This document shows, piece after piece, positions 9,695 through 21,107 of a DNA stretch of 64,000 nucleotides. Source of the DNA: Pyrenopolyporus hunteri (taxonomy: Eukaryota; Ascomycota; Sordariomycetes; Xylariales; Hypoxylaceae); assembly GCA_902806595.1 (NCBI GenBank), contig CADCXC010000006.1:1-64000 (forward strand), given 5' to 3'. A program made the position numbers and the translations under genes. Position 1 is the first letter of the stretch, and each line of letters opens with the position of its first letter. The notes beneath the pieces were generated by a model, which saw nothing but the letters and a program-made list of their open reading frames with translations, did no database searches and had not been told where the DNA came from.

Positions 9695-11861
9695 CCTGGT
9701 ATGTTGTGGTAAACTACTGATACAACGAAAACGAATGCTCAGAGGAACAACCGGAGGGTGTACGTATATTTGTCTAAATTGACATAGTACGCATCAGGTA
9801 GGTAACATTGGAATTGTGGGATGAATTTCTCTAGCTCGTCGACGTCGTTTAGATTGGAAAATATAAATATTCAAGGGGAAAGGATGGGGAAGGGCTATGA
9901 AAGCTGCTACATGGGACGATAGGCGACAAGGTACCGAGGTATGTACGAAATTAGCGAGTATTTGGATTTCGCACCAAAAGATTTTGGCTCCTCTCCTTTC
10001 TAGGCATCGTTCCAATGATTTCTAAAGCAGGTGCCACTCCATTACAGTGATAGCAGCAGTTACGACCTCTCAAGTCTGTAAAATAAAGGTTCCTATCCCA
10101 TGTACCTAGGTAGGTATGTATATCAATTCTGCAGGGCGCCAGCCATGAATTTCGGATACCTGCCGACCACCACTCACTCAGATATACCTTCGTAGATGTA
10201 CGATGCCAACTAAGGGAAGTGGTATAGGATAGCTTAACTACCTACCTACCTGCGTATAACTTCGGCCGATAGGTGGTAGGTAGGTATGTATCTACTAACC
10301 CTTTTGTCCCTTTCGGAATTTGATATTAGGTAGCGGCGTCCCCCGAGAACCATTATTCTCACCCGTGCCCTATTAGCCGCTTCATAGATTGTATCGAATA
10401 GATACTTACATGTAATGGTCTCTTTTGCGGATACATCGAACGTGTTTTAAGGGGGACCTGTGTAGGTACTGTACCCTAGGATGGCCAGGACACTACCTGT
10501 AGACTACATGCATAAGGTGGCTATTCCTATGTGACAGGATATTGGACTCTGCTAACTACCTATTGGCGGAGTCATCGAGGCGTTCCCGACCAAAGTTGTG
10601 CGGACTTGTATTATGATGGCAGGGAGTAACCAGAAGGGTTCTCAAGGCATTACCTAAGGAACGTTTGTCAGAGGAAGCCCAGAATTCCACAAGGCCAACT
10701 ATATTTATACAGAGGGAGGACGTCTTCGTATTTAAGGGAACCGTCTACCGAGGTTCGTAGCTACTTAACTACCTACCTACCTATAAGTATAGGCCGAGGG
10801 TTTCAGGATGGAAATAGGTATCAGGTTTACACATCAAAGCCAGAAATCAGCATTTTAAAAGGGCTCCAGCTAAACAGCAAGCTCTCTAATATCTTAGTTC
10901 TGTTAAAATAGATGGAAGTCGGCTTAGAAAGAGATTTCGGGTCTTCGCGGCTACATGTAGTGATAGGTGGGTTGTGGTAAATTTGTATACGAAGCCACGG
11001 CTGAATGCCCTTGTCTAGGAACAGAGCAATAAATCCGCTATATAGGTAGGTAAGAAACAAGGTGAAAAGAACGACGTTGAAATCTGGCTCGTCAGTATTG
11101 AACTCAAACACTTTAGACACTTGAATTAAGTATGTGATCATACGAATTCAAAGCTTAACCGCTAGTCGAGGGAATGAACCTTACCGTTCTCATATTATCT
11201 CGGTCATATTGATACCCCATCGACTCTAATAATAATGTCTTCGGAGACGCGATCAATTTGTTTAGAACGCTATGTATACTTCTCGGCCCATGGGGAGACA
11301 AGGCTACGTACCTCTAATTATAATAGCTGACCCCCTTCTTCCCCCTCCCCCCCCCCCCCCCCCTTTTTTTTTTATCAGATTACATGCCCATCCTCGCTAC
11401 GTACAAGCTTCTAGTAACTTTACACTTCTACGATTCACTATTAATGAAGACTTTTCTAACAAAGAAGGCGGTGTCGGATATACAGCTAATCTTTGCGGAC
11501 TGCTCTGGCTCTAGTCTCACATTTGTGCTTCAGCTTCAAGCGATATGGTGCGGTGATGGCCCTGCCCTGAGGCAATTCTCGCGAATCTAACGGCCGCTAG
11601 ATGGTTGGCAAACGTAACCTCGGAGCTACTCGTCTACCCGCGATTAGGACGTTCTAAGATGCTTCTGGCCCGAATGGTGCCCAAGAGGTTGGCTGCAAGG
11701 CTGATCGGTTATCGTGATCAGGTCGCTCAGGCGCCTAATCCAGCTGGGATAAGGGTAAAGTACGCCTCGCCTCCTTGAAGCAGCCCGTTGACGGAATCCG
11801 TCAAAACATCCGCGCTATTTCGGCTCGAATCGGTCGAAGGTTGTCCGCGTAACGCGCCACA
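9695..11861. other. Intergenic with TACC/GGTA islands and a C17-T10 run
   Basis: No gene is supported. Short GGTA/TACC islands sit near 10105-10120, 10235-10295 and 10765-10785. A run of about 17 C directly followed by 10 T lies at 11347-11373. A 104-codon minus-strand frame at 10827-11141 has no recognisable domain and is probably chance. Confidence 0.5.
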
Positions 11862-13146
11862 CTATTCCGCGTTTCGGTCGGATCCTCCGCTTACGCCTCC
11901 TCGCCAAAGCCCGTAAAAACCATCGCAGTTCTTCCACATCTTGATGGTTCCGTCTTCGGAGCCGGTAGCATACAGCTTTCCGTCTGGCGAAAAGGCGACG
12001 GACCACACCGGTCCGTGATGGCCCTTGTGTATGTCTGTTCAAGGCCGTTAGCAACCCGGGAGACGTTTCTAGGGTGAGTGTGGCGCTGACCTATCTCAGC
12101 ATCGTCGTCCCACCTATAAACTCGTGCCCATGTCGCCGGAATGTCTTCGCCGACGACGATCTTCCTGCCCTTAGGGTCCAGGGCGACGCTAGCTACTTTG
12201 TAGTTCATCTTAGTGCGCTTTAGCTCGTCCATGGCGCGAAGACCACCCCAGAAGTAGATAGACTTCCCGGCGGCAACTGCAAGGACCGGCAGGCCCTCAC
12301 CAATATCCGTCTTGGACGTGTAGTCGGGGGCCAGAGCGCAAAACTCGCAAGACCCAATCTCTCCGTCCAAGACTTCCTGTTTTACTACGCTTCTGGTAGG
12401 TAGGTCGAACCAGCGCAGGGTGTTGTCGGAGGCTGTAATCAGGATATTGGGATCCCTAGTCCAGACGATAAATTTGATGGAAGCGGTGTGGACGCCGGCG
12501 CCGATCTCGAAAGCCGAGGAGGCTTGGATGGTGGAGGGCACGATAGCCGCGTCGGCGTTGCTGCCGTTCGTCGTGGATTCGGGGGCAGGCTTGGGCTTCA
12601 TTTCGGTCAAGTCGAAAATGCGAAGCTTCTTCTCCATGCCACCGGTGGCGACGAGATCGGAATTATCGGGCGGATAGGCGACGGCTCGGACGATGTGATC
12701 GTGCTGGAGAGTGAATAGGGGCTCGCCGGTATGGGTGTCCCAGATTTTACTGTTGCGCGGGGTTAATCGACGTCTGGACGAGCTGCCCGTGTCGCGTCCG
12801 AGAAAGATGGGGGGGCTCACGCGGTAAAATCTGCCGAAGCTGTGGCGGCCGTCGCGGCATCTGGGCTAAGCCTGGCCTGCCAGACCGCACCTTTGTGGCC
12901 TATAAAGGTTCCGATCCAGTCGCCCGTCTGGCCATCGCGAAGCATGGGATTACCATCTGTGACAGGGTTGAGGATCAGCATAAGCTGAGGGCATGAATCA
13001 AAAACGCCGTACGTACCCTTGCACGCCGAGATCAAATAATAAACATCATCCTTTTCCAGCGGCGAGAAGCTTATGTGCGGGACGGGACGAGAGTGGCCGT
13101 GGCAAGTTAGAGGGACGTATTGTCGCGGAGCTTCGGTGGTAGCCAT
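11862..13146 (-). CDS. WD40 protein, STRAP-like (Ser/Thr kinase receptor-associated protein homologue)
   Basis: Four exons (13146-13017, 12956-12821, 12749-12091, 12034-11862) with introns of 60, 71 and 56 nt give 365 residues, close to the roughly 350 of STRAP homologues. All junctions keep frame. The third intron has a TTGCTAACGG branch site and restores the last repeat, [14 protein letters not shown] then [11 protein letters not shown]. The N-terminus reads [18 protein letters not shown] and the early repeats include [15 protein letters not shown] and [14 protein letters not shown], the order seen in STRAP/UNRIP. In animals STRAP works with the SMN complex and in signalling as a scaffold. 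In fungi its role is less defined, so only a beta-propeller scaffold function is safe. It is head to head with the Doa1-like gene. Confidence 0.9.
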
Positions 13147-14370
13147 TGAAAAAGGAGACTGTTGGCACTAGGCACGTTGAAATAGAGATTTACGAGGGGC
13201 TCAGTCCGCAGTGAAAAGCCGAACTTCCGAAGCTTAACTTCCAAATCCCGCGTTCTGTGAGGGTTAGATGTGTATGCTCTGCAACGCTAGCACCGGCACG
13301 TCGAATCGTTTGCGGCACAGATACCTAAGAATTAAGTTCGAGCTTGATGGGTAAGAAGTGCGAACCTCTACCAGCAAAAGGATCGACACGTTACGACGTA
13401 GAATGAGTTAGGAGTGGTGGGTATGTGAGAAATCTAGAACGAGAAATTACGGATAAGGAGACGCTCTTGGCTAATCTTAAGGGAACGTAAGGTTAGTACC
13501 GCTAAAGGTCGACCGGTTGATGTAAAATCGTCTTCGTGAACGAAGGGTGCGTGTATGTAGATTTTTAGATCGGCGCGAACCTCGACTTTAGACGTCCGAG
13601 CCTTCTGACAGCTTCCAAAGCTGCGAAGAAGAGAAATGCAGAGGCTAAGGAAGAGGTCGATCGAGTATGAATCCCTAAATCGAGAATGAGAGACGGGGTT
13701 AAAGGGGACGAGCGCGAGTAGTTGAGAAAAAGAGTAAATCGTTTGAGAGGTTCAGAATAAGAAGGTTTGGAGGTAGAAAGTCCCAATTAGGTACGATCTG
13801 GAGCCCTTGTTGAATGCGGCGAGTTCCTTAAGTGGATAGGTACCTAGGTACCTGTCGTACATGATACCCAAGTACCTACCTAGGTAGGTACCTACCTACC
13901 TAGGTACATGTACGAATCTCAACCCCCCACTTACCCAGCTGAGTTCATATATACCTAGGTACCTACCTTAGCTGCAATACCTAGGTACCTAGGTACCTAC
14001 GTCTATATACATCTCCGTGATCTTGTGGTTGTGTAAGGTAGCATAATTTCGAAATACATGGAAACACCTGAGCTGCAACTATAACTTAGGTAGGTACCTT
14101 ACCTACCTACCTACCTACTCACATACCTAGGTACCTATATGGAAGGTATCACCTATACCTAAAGGTAAGGGCAACCCGTGGTAGTTTTCGCCCGGATTCA
14201 AGCGGTTACACTGGGTCGACTTCGCCGCTGACGACTGGGCGTAGTTTTTTACGCTAGCTCCCTCGTTACAACTCGCAAAGTTATCACTCGCCGTCAAATA
14301 TCTGCCCCAAAGACATCACAGACACAAATACCGCAGTCGAGGTGTTAGTCGTTAGTCGCCAAGACACACC
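13147..14370. other. Divergent intergenic region with dense TACCTAGGTA islands
   Basis: This is the shared upstream region of the STRAP-like and Doa1-like genes. Palindromic islands built from TACC and GGTA steps occupy about 13835-13915, 13950-14005 and 14085-14155. No gene is supported inside. The promoters of both genes must lie here, outside the islands. Confidence 0.6.
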
Positions 14371-16858
14371 ATGGCCGACTTCAAGCTGTCTGCGCAGCTT
14401 GTCGGTCACGACGCCGACGTACGCGCAAGCCCTGTCCCATCCTTCTCGCGGTCGCGAAGACGGCATCTCTCTAACTGACAGGTGGTATTCTCCAGGTTCG
14501 ACGTGTTTCTTTCCCTAGCCCAGATCTCGTCCTCTCTGCTGCCAGAGACTGCACGGTTCGCGCCTGGAAACGAACCGCTACCTCCCCCCCGGCCTTCGAA
14601 CCCGCCATAACCACCCAAGGATCTGAGTTCTACAACTGCCTGGCGTATCTACCTCCCTCATCTGACTACCCTGATGGCCTAGTAATCTCGGCCGGCACGG
14701 ATACCATCATCGACGTCCGAAGAACTACCTCCGGTCCATCTGACAATGCTGAACGCTTGCTCATCGGACACGCCCGGAACGTATGCGCCCTAGCTGTCGT
14801 TCCCGGCGGGCAATATATCGTGTCTGGCAGCTGGGATAAGACGGCGAGGATATGGAGCATCCATAAGTGGGAGACGGAAGCTATCCTGGCGGGACATGAG
14901 GAAGCCGTTTGGGATGTCCTGCCTCTAGACCAGACAACCGTCGTCACGGCCTCGGCCGACAAGAATATCCGCATCTACGACCTCGGAACCGTCGTGGCCG
15001 GCCAGGTTGAGCCTCGGTCCACCATCTACACCTCTGACGTCATTCGAGCTCTATGCCAGGTCCCGAGCGGCCATCCTAGCGGCGCCGACTTTGCCAGTGC
15101 CAGCAACGATGGGGTCATCCGTCTGTGGGAACTGAGCGGCCAGCAGGTAGGGGAGCTCCGCGGCCACGAAAGCTTCATATACGCTCTTTCCACGCTACCC
15201 TCCGGCGAGCTGGCTAGTTCGGGAGAGGATCGGACGGTCCGCATATGGAGAGGTTCCGACTGCGTCCAGACCATAACCCATCCTGCCATCTCGGTCTGGA
15301 CTGTGTCCGTGTGCCCCGAAAACGGAGACATTGCGACGGGTGCCAGCGACGGGGTCGTTCGTATCTTCTCCCGTAGTCCGACACGCCTAGCTGATCCGAG
15401 CACTCTCGCGCATTTTAGCGAATCCGTCAAGGCTTCATCGATACCACAGCAGCAGGTCGGCGGCGTTAACAAAGAGAAGCTTCCCGGACCCGAATTTCTG
15501 AAAAATAAGTCGGGTACCAAAGAGGGCCAGGTGCAGATGATTAGAGAGGAAAACGGATCGATTACGGCCCATCAGTGGTCCGTTGGCCAGCAGCAGTGGA
15601 TCAACGTAGGCACCGTTGTCGATTCGGCTGGTAGCAGCGGACGCAAGGTCGATTACAACGGCCAGTCCTATGATTACGTCTTTGACGTCGCCATCGAAGA
15701 AGGCCAGCCATCCCTGAAGCTACCGTATAACCTCTCCGAAAATCCGTACACTCGAGCCCAAAAGTTCATTGAAGATAACGAGCTCTCGTCGAACTTCTTG
15801 GATCAGATAGCGCAGTTTCTCGTTACGAACACTCAAGGCGCCACGATTGGACAGGGCTCCGGGAACTCCGGGGGGCCCGAACCGTACGGAACCGAGTCAC
15901 GATATCGGCCGGGGGACGACCCCGACTCTTCTAGAGTCAAAACCTTACCGCAGCGCGAGTATCTCGATATAACAGCTGCAAAACACGATGGTAAGTAGGA
16001 CTGCCGCAGTTATTACAGCGTGACCTTGGCGATTTGATCCTAACCGTTTACCTCCTAGCTATCTTCAAAAAGATTCTAAGCGTCAACTCTGCGCTCGTGG
16101 CTACAGGACGCAAAGACCATTCCCTCAACCCGCCAGCACAGGAGGTGCTAACTGCGATGAGACAGAGGTTAGAGGCGAACCAGCCGGTGGTGGATGAAGC
16201 CGCAGTTAACTTGGTTATCATGATGTGTACGCGATGGGACTACACGGATCGGTTAGCGCCTCTCGATCTACTGCGGTGCATTGCCACGTCTCCCGTTACC
16301 GCCAAAGTCAGGTCGTCAGATTTCGGCAGCCCGGTGCAGATAGCTATCCACGCCGCGGTCGACGACATCCCATCCGGCATGCAGCCCAACGAGAATTGCT
16401 GCATGATGGCGGCCCGAACGATTACCAACCTCTTCAAATCTACCGAAGGTCGAAGGCTTCTCGCGCAGCCCTCGGAAGGCCTTCGAGTAGCGTCATTCAT
16501 CGACCGAGTGCTCGGTATCGGCGGTCAACCAGCTATCGGTCCCTTTAACCGTAACTTACTAGTTGCCTTCACCACAGTCATGGTGAATTTCGCCGTTCTG
16601 GCGTCCAGGGAACCGGGCAGTGTGTCGGCTAACGTGCAGGTCCGCTTGCTGACCGCGCTTGCCCGAATTCTCCGGAAACAGACCGAAGGGGAGGTGATAT
16701 TCCGAGCGTTGGTAGCCGCCGGTACTCTTATTACCGTGATTGGCAAGACAGCACCGGAGGCGAAGAGCTTGTCGTCGCCTATAGCATCAAGCAAAGACCG
16801 CACCTCCGAGGCGCGGGTGAAGGAGCTAGCCGACGAATGCCTAGCCTTACTAAGATGA
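14371..16858 (+). CDS. DOA1: Doa1/Ufd3 (PLAA) ubiquitin-binding Cdc48 cofactor
   Basis: Three exons (14371-14418, 14496-15990, 16059-16858) with 77-nt and 68-nt introns encode 780 residues. The first exon codes only 16 residues (MADFKLSAQLVGHDAD) and joins to VRRVSFPSPDLVLSAARD, completing the first WD40 repeat. Seven WD40 repeats fill about residues 1-300, for example GSWDKTARIW, SASADKNIRIYD and SGEDRTVRIW in frame order. A PFU ubiquitin-binding domain follows at about 350-450 (WINVGTVVDSAG, YDYVFDVAIEEG). The armadillo-like PUL domain fills about 510-780. In yeast, Doa1/Ufd3 binds ubiquitin and Cdc48/p97 and controls ubiquitin recycling and degradation of some substrates, in cytosol and nucleus. 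Domain order and length are complete, so the gene looks intact. Confidence 0.95.
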
Positions 16859-17782
16859 TAGCGATCGGCGGCATCGTAGCAGTCCGAACCGCCCGGGCCC
16901 GCTGCGCAATTTTCTACGCGCGTACCTGTTCGCGCCGTACTCGGCGTTCGGGTTGATGTAAGTTAGACCTCCTGGGTGTCCAAGTCATAAGGAGCCGGAG
17001 CTGAGCGCCTCGTAACGATAGCCTATAGAGATTTGCTATCCTTTTACGATGCCTAGGGCGAAGTTCAGATTATTCGCGTATAACGAGCAGTAGAATATGT
17101 ATAGAGAATTGCTCGTAACAACACGTGAGCTCGCGGCGTCCCCGTAAAGTAGAAGGCCATCATTACCCTTTTGGTACCCTTTGAACCCCATGTTGAGGCT
17201 GTATGAGTTCGCGGTAATGCGCGGCGGACGCGCTTATAGACTGGTATTTTCAGAGTTCTATTCCTCGAGCGTTTACATCCCGTCCGGGCCGCTTAGGTTA
17301 CAACGCTTCGAGCTGCCGGCACAAATCTGAATAATGCTAACCGCCAAATTGAAACACGTAGAGTGCGATAACATCTATGGATGTGGTCCACGCACCGTCC
17401 CATTTAAACTTGATACTACAAGTCAAGTGCTGGTCCAAACAAGACCCCGAAGTAAGTGTAGACACTAGTAGCGATCATTCTAGGCGGGATTCCCTCTCTG
17501 CCTTAGAGACGGCGTCCGTTGGTTCTCGGAGTGATATGGATATACTACAAGCTCATTCCATCCAGGTGGTAGTAGCAAATGCTATAGTTTTCAACAAAAA
17601 AAAAAAAAAAAAGAGAAAAGATTTTCTAGACAAATAAAGAATAAAATTTGGCCGTCCACCTAGTACGCCCATCCCAAGACGCCATACGGTATATACAGAT
17701 ACGCAGGGCAAACAATCCGAGATATTCCGCTTGCCCTGTTACTTTCCTCGTCCATCATAACACTACACGAACTCGTTCAAAT
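16859..17782. other. Intergenic, nothing supported
   Basis: Lies between convergent genes. An 86-codon plus-strand frame (17377-17637) ends in a lysine run made by an A-run near 17596-17612 and has no domain. No RNA gene seen. Confidence 0.5.
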
Positions 17783-18649
17783 TCATAGTAGGAACCACAG
17801 GGCGCATAGGAACGCCGGCAAGTAACCGAGCCAGCTCCACCTTTGGGGGTTTCGGCCCAAGAAGCCAACGGCGCTGCTAGTGGTTATGTTAGCTGCGGAG
17901 TTCGGCTCCAGGGTTGTGATGGTGTATATTTCGGCGAAGCCAAGGTCGGTGCTGTTAAAGCAATTGGACCCGTTGACTTTGGCAATTCTCTCGTCGCCAG
18001 GTTCGGCAAATGTGATATCGGAACACTGGAGCGGATAGTTAGTTTGACGAGCTTCCGCACCCGTTACAATTAATCAGGACCTACCGAAAACAAAGCGGCC
18101 CCGTGTTGCGCGATTTCAACGACTTGTATCGTCGCATTGTCCCCCGCTTTGAAAGTCATGTTCGGCGGTAACGGCACTTGTGGCAAACAGACCGTTCCGG
18201 GGTAGGGGCCTTTTGAAGGACCAAGGAGCTGAAAGGGGGCGATCATGGGGAAGGACATGTTGGACGGTCCATGATCCGGTCCGTCTGTTCCAAAGCCGAT
18301 ATTGATGTAGAGGAAGGCCGTCTGGTGGCCTTGGAACCAACCTGGTTGAAACGCGACGGCGCCGCCCGTGGTCGGCCAGTACGATCTATTTGTAGTTAAG
18401 GGTATGCCGCCGCCTGGGATGATTAGATGCGTTAGCGGAAATTGGGGTAATTGAAGAGGGATTGCAACGAATTACAGGGGAAGCGGCCGGAAGGAAACAT
18501 ATTCGCTCACATGGATACATCCATTGCATGCCGTAAGGAAACGTCTCGTTTTGGATGAGATTATCGCCTCGCCATCCGGGATAGGTGATGACGGTATGGG
18601 CGGTCACTAAGGTCGAGGTGACCAAAGCTATTGCTATCGAGGACAACAT
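17783..18649 (-). CDS. Bim1-like X325 copper protein, GPI-type
   Basis: Three exons (18649-18511, 18413-18085, 18025-17783) with introns of 97 and 59 nt give 236 residues. The signal peptide MLSSIAIALVTSTLVTA is predicted to be cut before His18, leaving the HTVITYPGWRG start that defines the LPMO-like X325/Bim1 family, in which the N-terminal His helps bind copper. Later segments fit the family: FPYGMQWMYPC, YWPTTGGAVAFQPGWFQGH, FLYINIGFGTDGP, and AQHGAALFSCSDITF with His150. A Ser/Thr/Asn-rich region and a hydrophobic C-terminus (LGYLPAFLCALWFLL) suggest GPI anchoring. The second intron has a CTAACTATCC branch region, and without it the CSDITF segment is lost. In Cryptococcus, Bim1 helps copper uptake; family members are not oxidative polysaccharide cleavers. 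A surface copper-handling role here is inferred from the family. Confidence 0.9.
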
Positions 18650-20434
18650 TGCGTCGAGTTCTCTTCTCTCTTCCGTCTTTCTCCCCCCCGTCGACTCTTA
18701 GTGCCTACAGAGATGGTTCGGCGAGCGGTTGGCTCTTCAGACAAATCCTATCGCACAGCGACTAGTCCCCAGACTCTTCCGCGGTGTTATCTCTGAGTGT
18801 ATATGCGAACGGCCAACCGTAACTACAGTGTGCGTCCTTCTATATCGATATCCGCGTCGACGGATAACCCTCCGCTCCGATTTGTTTCGGTTATCGCCTT
18901 GATCGGGGTGCTAGTAGAGCCGGGTTTCACCTCGTAGTCTGCGTCTATCGGTTTATTAAAATCTTGTACGATGACATCGGCGCCGGGGGGGGGAAGGGAT
19001 GGAGGGCGACGAGAAAGGAATTCGAAGAGTTGTAGGGCAGAAGATGGTCATTATTACAGAGGAGTGGGCACAATAATTGCGCCGCCGTCCAGCGTCTTCT
19101 GCTCTAAGCACCTGCATTACATGACCAACACCATCAATGGCCCCCCTCCCGCCTCAGAGGCCAAGGGTCAGAAGAGATGGGCGCCATTTGGGGCCAGGCG
19201 GACCAGTGGGAAGAGCAGAGCGATGTGCACGACGTGCAGCCGAATAGCCAGCCCCTGGTCAATCGATCGGGTAGGGCCAATGAGGTGCGTTTCCCGTGGT
19301 AGAGCGAGTCGCTCGTTCAATGCAGGGACAAAGATGATTCGCTGCAAAGTAGCCAATGGCATTCGATCGACGGCAGGGGAGGTCCGGGATCACAGCAGCC
19401 CTTGATGCGGGTTCGAGATGGGCTCCGAAAGCTGCACCTATCTAGTAAGAAATTACACCGGCACTACTTAGAGACAGGGGTTCAGGCAGGGCTCTCGACG
19501 GCAAACGACCGTCGCAGCCAATGATGACAGCCAGTATTAAGCGCCGACGAAAAGCCCACTCGGGAAGCCCCCAATCCCAATATGTATGGACCCCGACCCC
19601 TACTATGTACGTAAATCCGTCTTTGCTACTGCGTACATCGTACCTAGTATTGATGTCCCGCCATCCAGTGTGAAGGCAGGTATGTGCCGTATTGTACATA
19701 GTACGATACTGAACTGGAGGTATCGCATCCAGGGCAGCCGGGTCGATCACGGGGCTATTTTTGGTTTGAACGCGAGTGACAATGCCATTTAGCATTCCCG
19801 CCTACGCGAGGTTTTGTGTTTCCGTAAATGGGCTTGCCTACAAATGAAATTCGGCAAGGCTGTCTGTTGATGACAACAGCTATGCTGTGATAAAAGAGAG
19901 AGAGAGGGAGGCAACGGGGTGGAGGAGACCAAATATGGTAGGAAGAGGATTCAAGCATAGGTACCTACCTCTAGGTACCTACCTACCTAGGGAAAAGGAA
20001 TAGGTACCTATGTACCTATATACCGGTAGGTAGGTACCAGGTATGCAAGAAGATGACTTTGGCATTGCGGATATTTAATACATAGGACATTTTTGAGCGC
20101 CGAGGTCCGTGGTAGATACCCAAATTCCAAATCAAGTAGCCTTCCATGTTAGGTACCTAACTTATGTACCACCTATTACATATACCTATCAGGAGTTTTA
20201 TGCATATAGGTATTTACTATCCACGGATGTGGCTTTCAAAATTTCTTCCATATTAGAAATATCCACCAGCCGTCACAGCCTTGTGCCAGGTGTGAACGAG
20301 CTGGCTTATTTTGAGATAAAGTACCCTACTATGTACGCTAAATTTCGAGTGATGCCCGCTGTATTATATATATTTCAGCCCGTAGCCACTAGGATTTAGT
20401 GGGCATTATTGAAATTTTAGCGTGGGATGATAAC
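18650..20434. other. Long intergenic stretch, no supported gene
   Basis: Several open frames of 60-145 codons overlap on both strands between 18970 and 19800, but none shows a domain, signal peptide or splice pattern I recognise. TACC/GGTA islands cover about 19957-20045. The segment 18660-18970 is the upstream region of the Bim1-like gene. Confidence 0.5.
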
Positions 20435-20821
20435 CCTGGCAACTTTTTGAATACGCGCCAACTGACACCGCACTTATAATACTAGATGGCAGCTGGTGGA
20501 ATTTTCTGGTATGGACAAAACCTTCGAAAGCTATACCTTTTCCTACATACCTACCGTAGTGGGGCTCTATGGGCATATGGGACCGTTCCAAAAGCGTGGT
20601 ACGGAGCCACCTATAAGAAACATTCATTCAAATTTAAATCGTTCCAAAAATGGAACCGTTCCAAATAAGAAACGTTCCAAAAAAAAAAATTATTTTTTTT
20701 CTATTTTATTTTATTATATTATTCTATTATATTTTATTATTTATTTTATTTTATTTTATTTTATTTTATTTTATTATTTTATTATTTTTATTATTTTATT
20801 AAAGAATTAATTTTTTTTTAC

Positions 20822-20889
20822 ATTTGTTGGGAATCGAACCCTAACCTATACGGATATTTTCTACGGATTTTACCATTACACTATAGGGC
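20822..20889 (-). other. tRNA-like Pol III promoter unit (SINE-like head)
   Basis: Read on the minus strand, the sequence has a perfect internal A box (TAGTGTAATGG) and, 32 bases on, a perfect B box (GGTTCGATTCC) inside a T-arm-like fold. The 5' acceptor half (GCCCTAT) has no complementary 3' half, so it is not a working tRNA. An A-rich (TAAAA)n tail follows on the same strand. The first run of four or more T on that strand is a T11 run at 20689-20679, a good Pol III terminator. A transcript of about 210 nt is predicted. This is the layout of a tRNA-derived SINE. Confidence 0.55.
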
Positions 20890-20985
20890 TTACGCGCGTG
20901 ACAGGGATATGCCTAAACCTTAATATAAGGTTTACGCTAGTCGTATCATACATCACTTTTTCCCCAGAACCTGTTACCTATTTCT

Positions 20986-21107
20986 GTTACTCGTAACATA
21001 TATTTGCTGCCTGTAACATGTATTCGTTACCCGTAACATGTATTTGTTACCCGTAACATATATTTTTGTTACCCGTAACATATATTTGTTACTTGTTACT
21101 TATTTTT
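20986..21107. repeat. Tandem array of 20-bp palindromic units
   Basis: About six units of roughly 20 bp with consensus GTTACCCGTAACATRTATTT. Each unit centres on the inverted repeat GTTAC-CC-GTAAC. Three units are exact, while the first, second and last are degenerate (GTTACTCGTAAC, GCTGCCTGTAAC, GTTACTTGTTAC). There are no spacers of unrelated sequence, so it is not a CRISPR array. Confidence 0.85.

Noticed and set aside
10827..11141. A 104-codon minus-strand frame with hydrophobic content
   Set aside because: No homology I can recognise, no splice partner and AT-leaning composition. Chance is the simpler reading.
15026..15520. A 164-codon minus-strand frame
   Set aside because: It is the antisense shadow of the Doa1 WD40 exon.
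18971..19405. A 144-codon plus-strand frame
   Set aside because: It is Arg/Ser-rich without domain and overlaps equally open frames on the other strand. No promoter or splice evidence.
20986..21107. A short regular repeat array that could recall CRISPR
   Set aside because: The units are contiguous with no unique spacers, each is itself palindromic, and the host is a fungus. It is a minisatellite.
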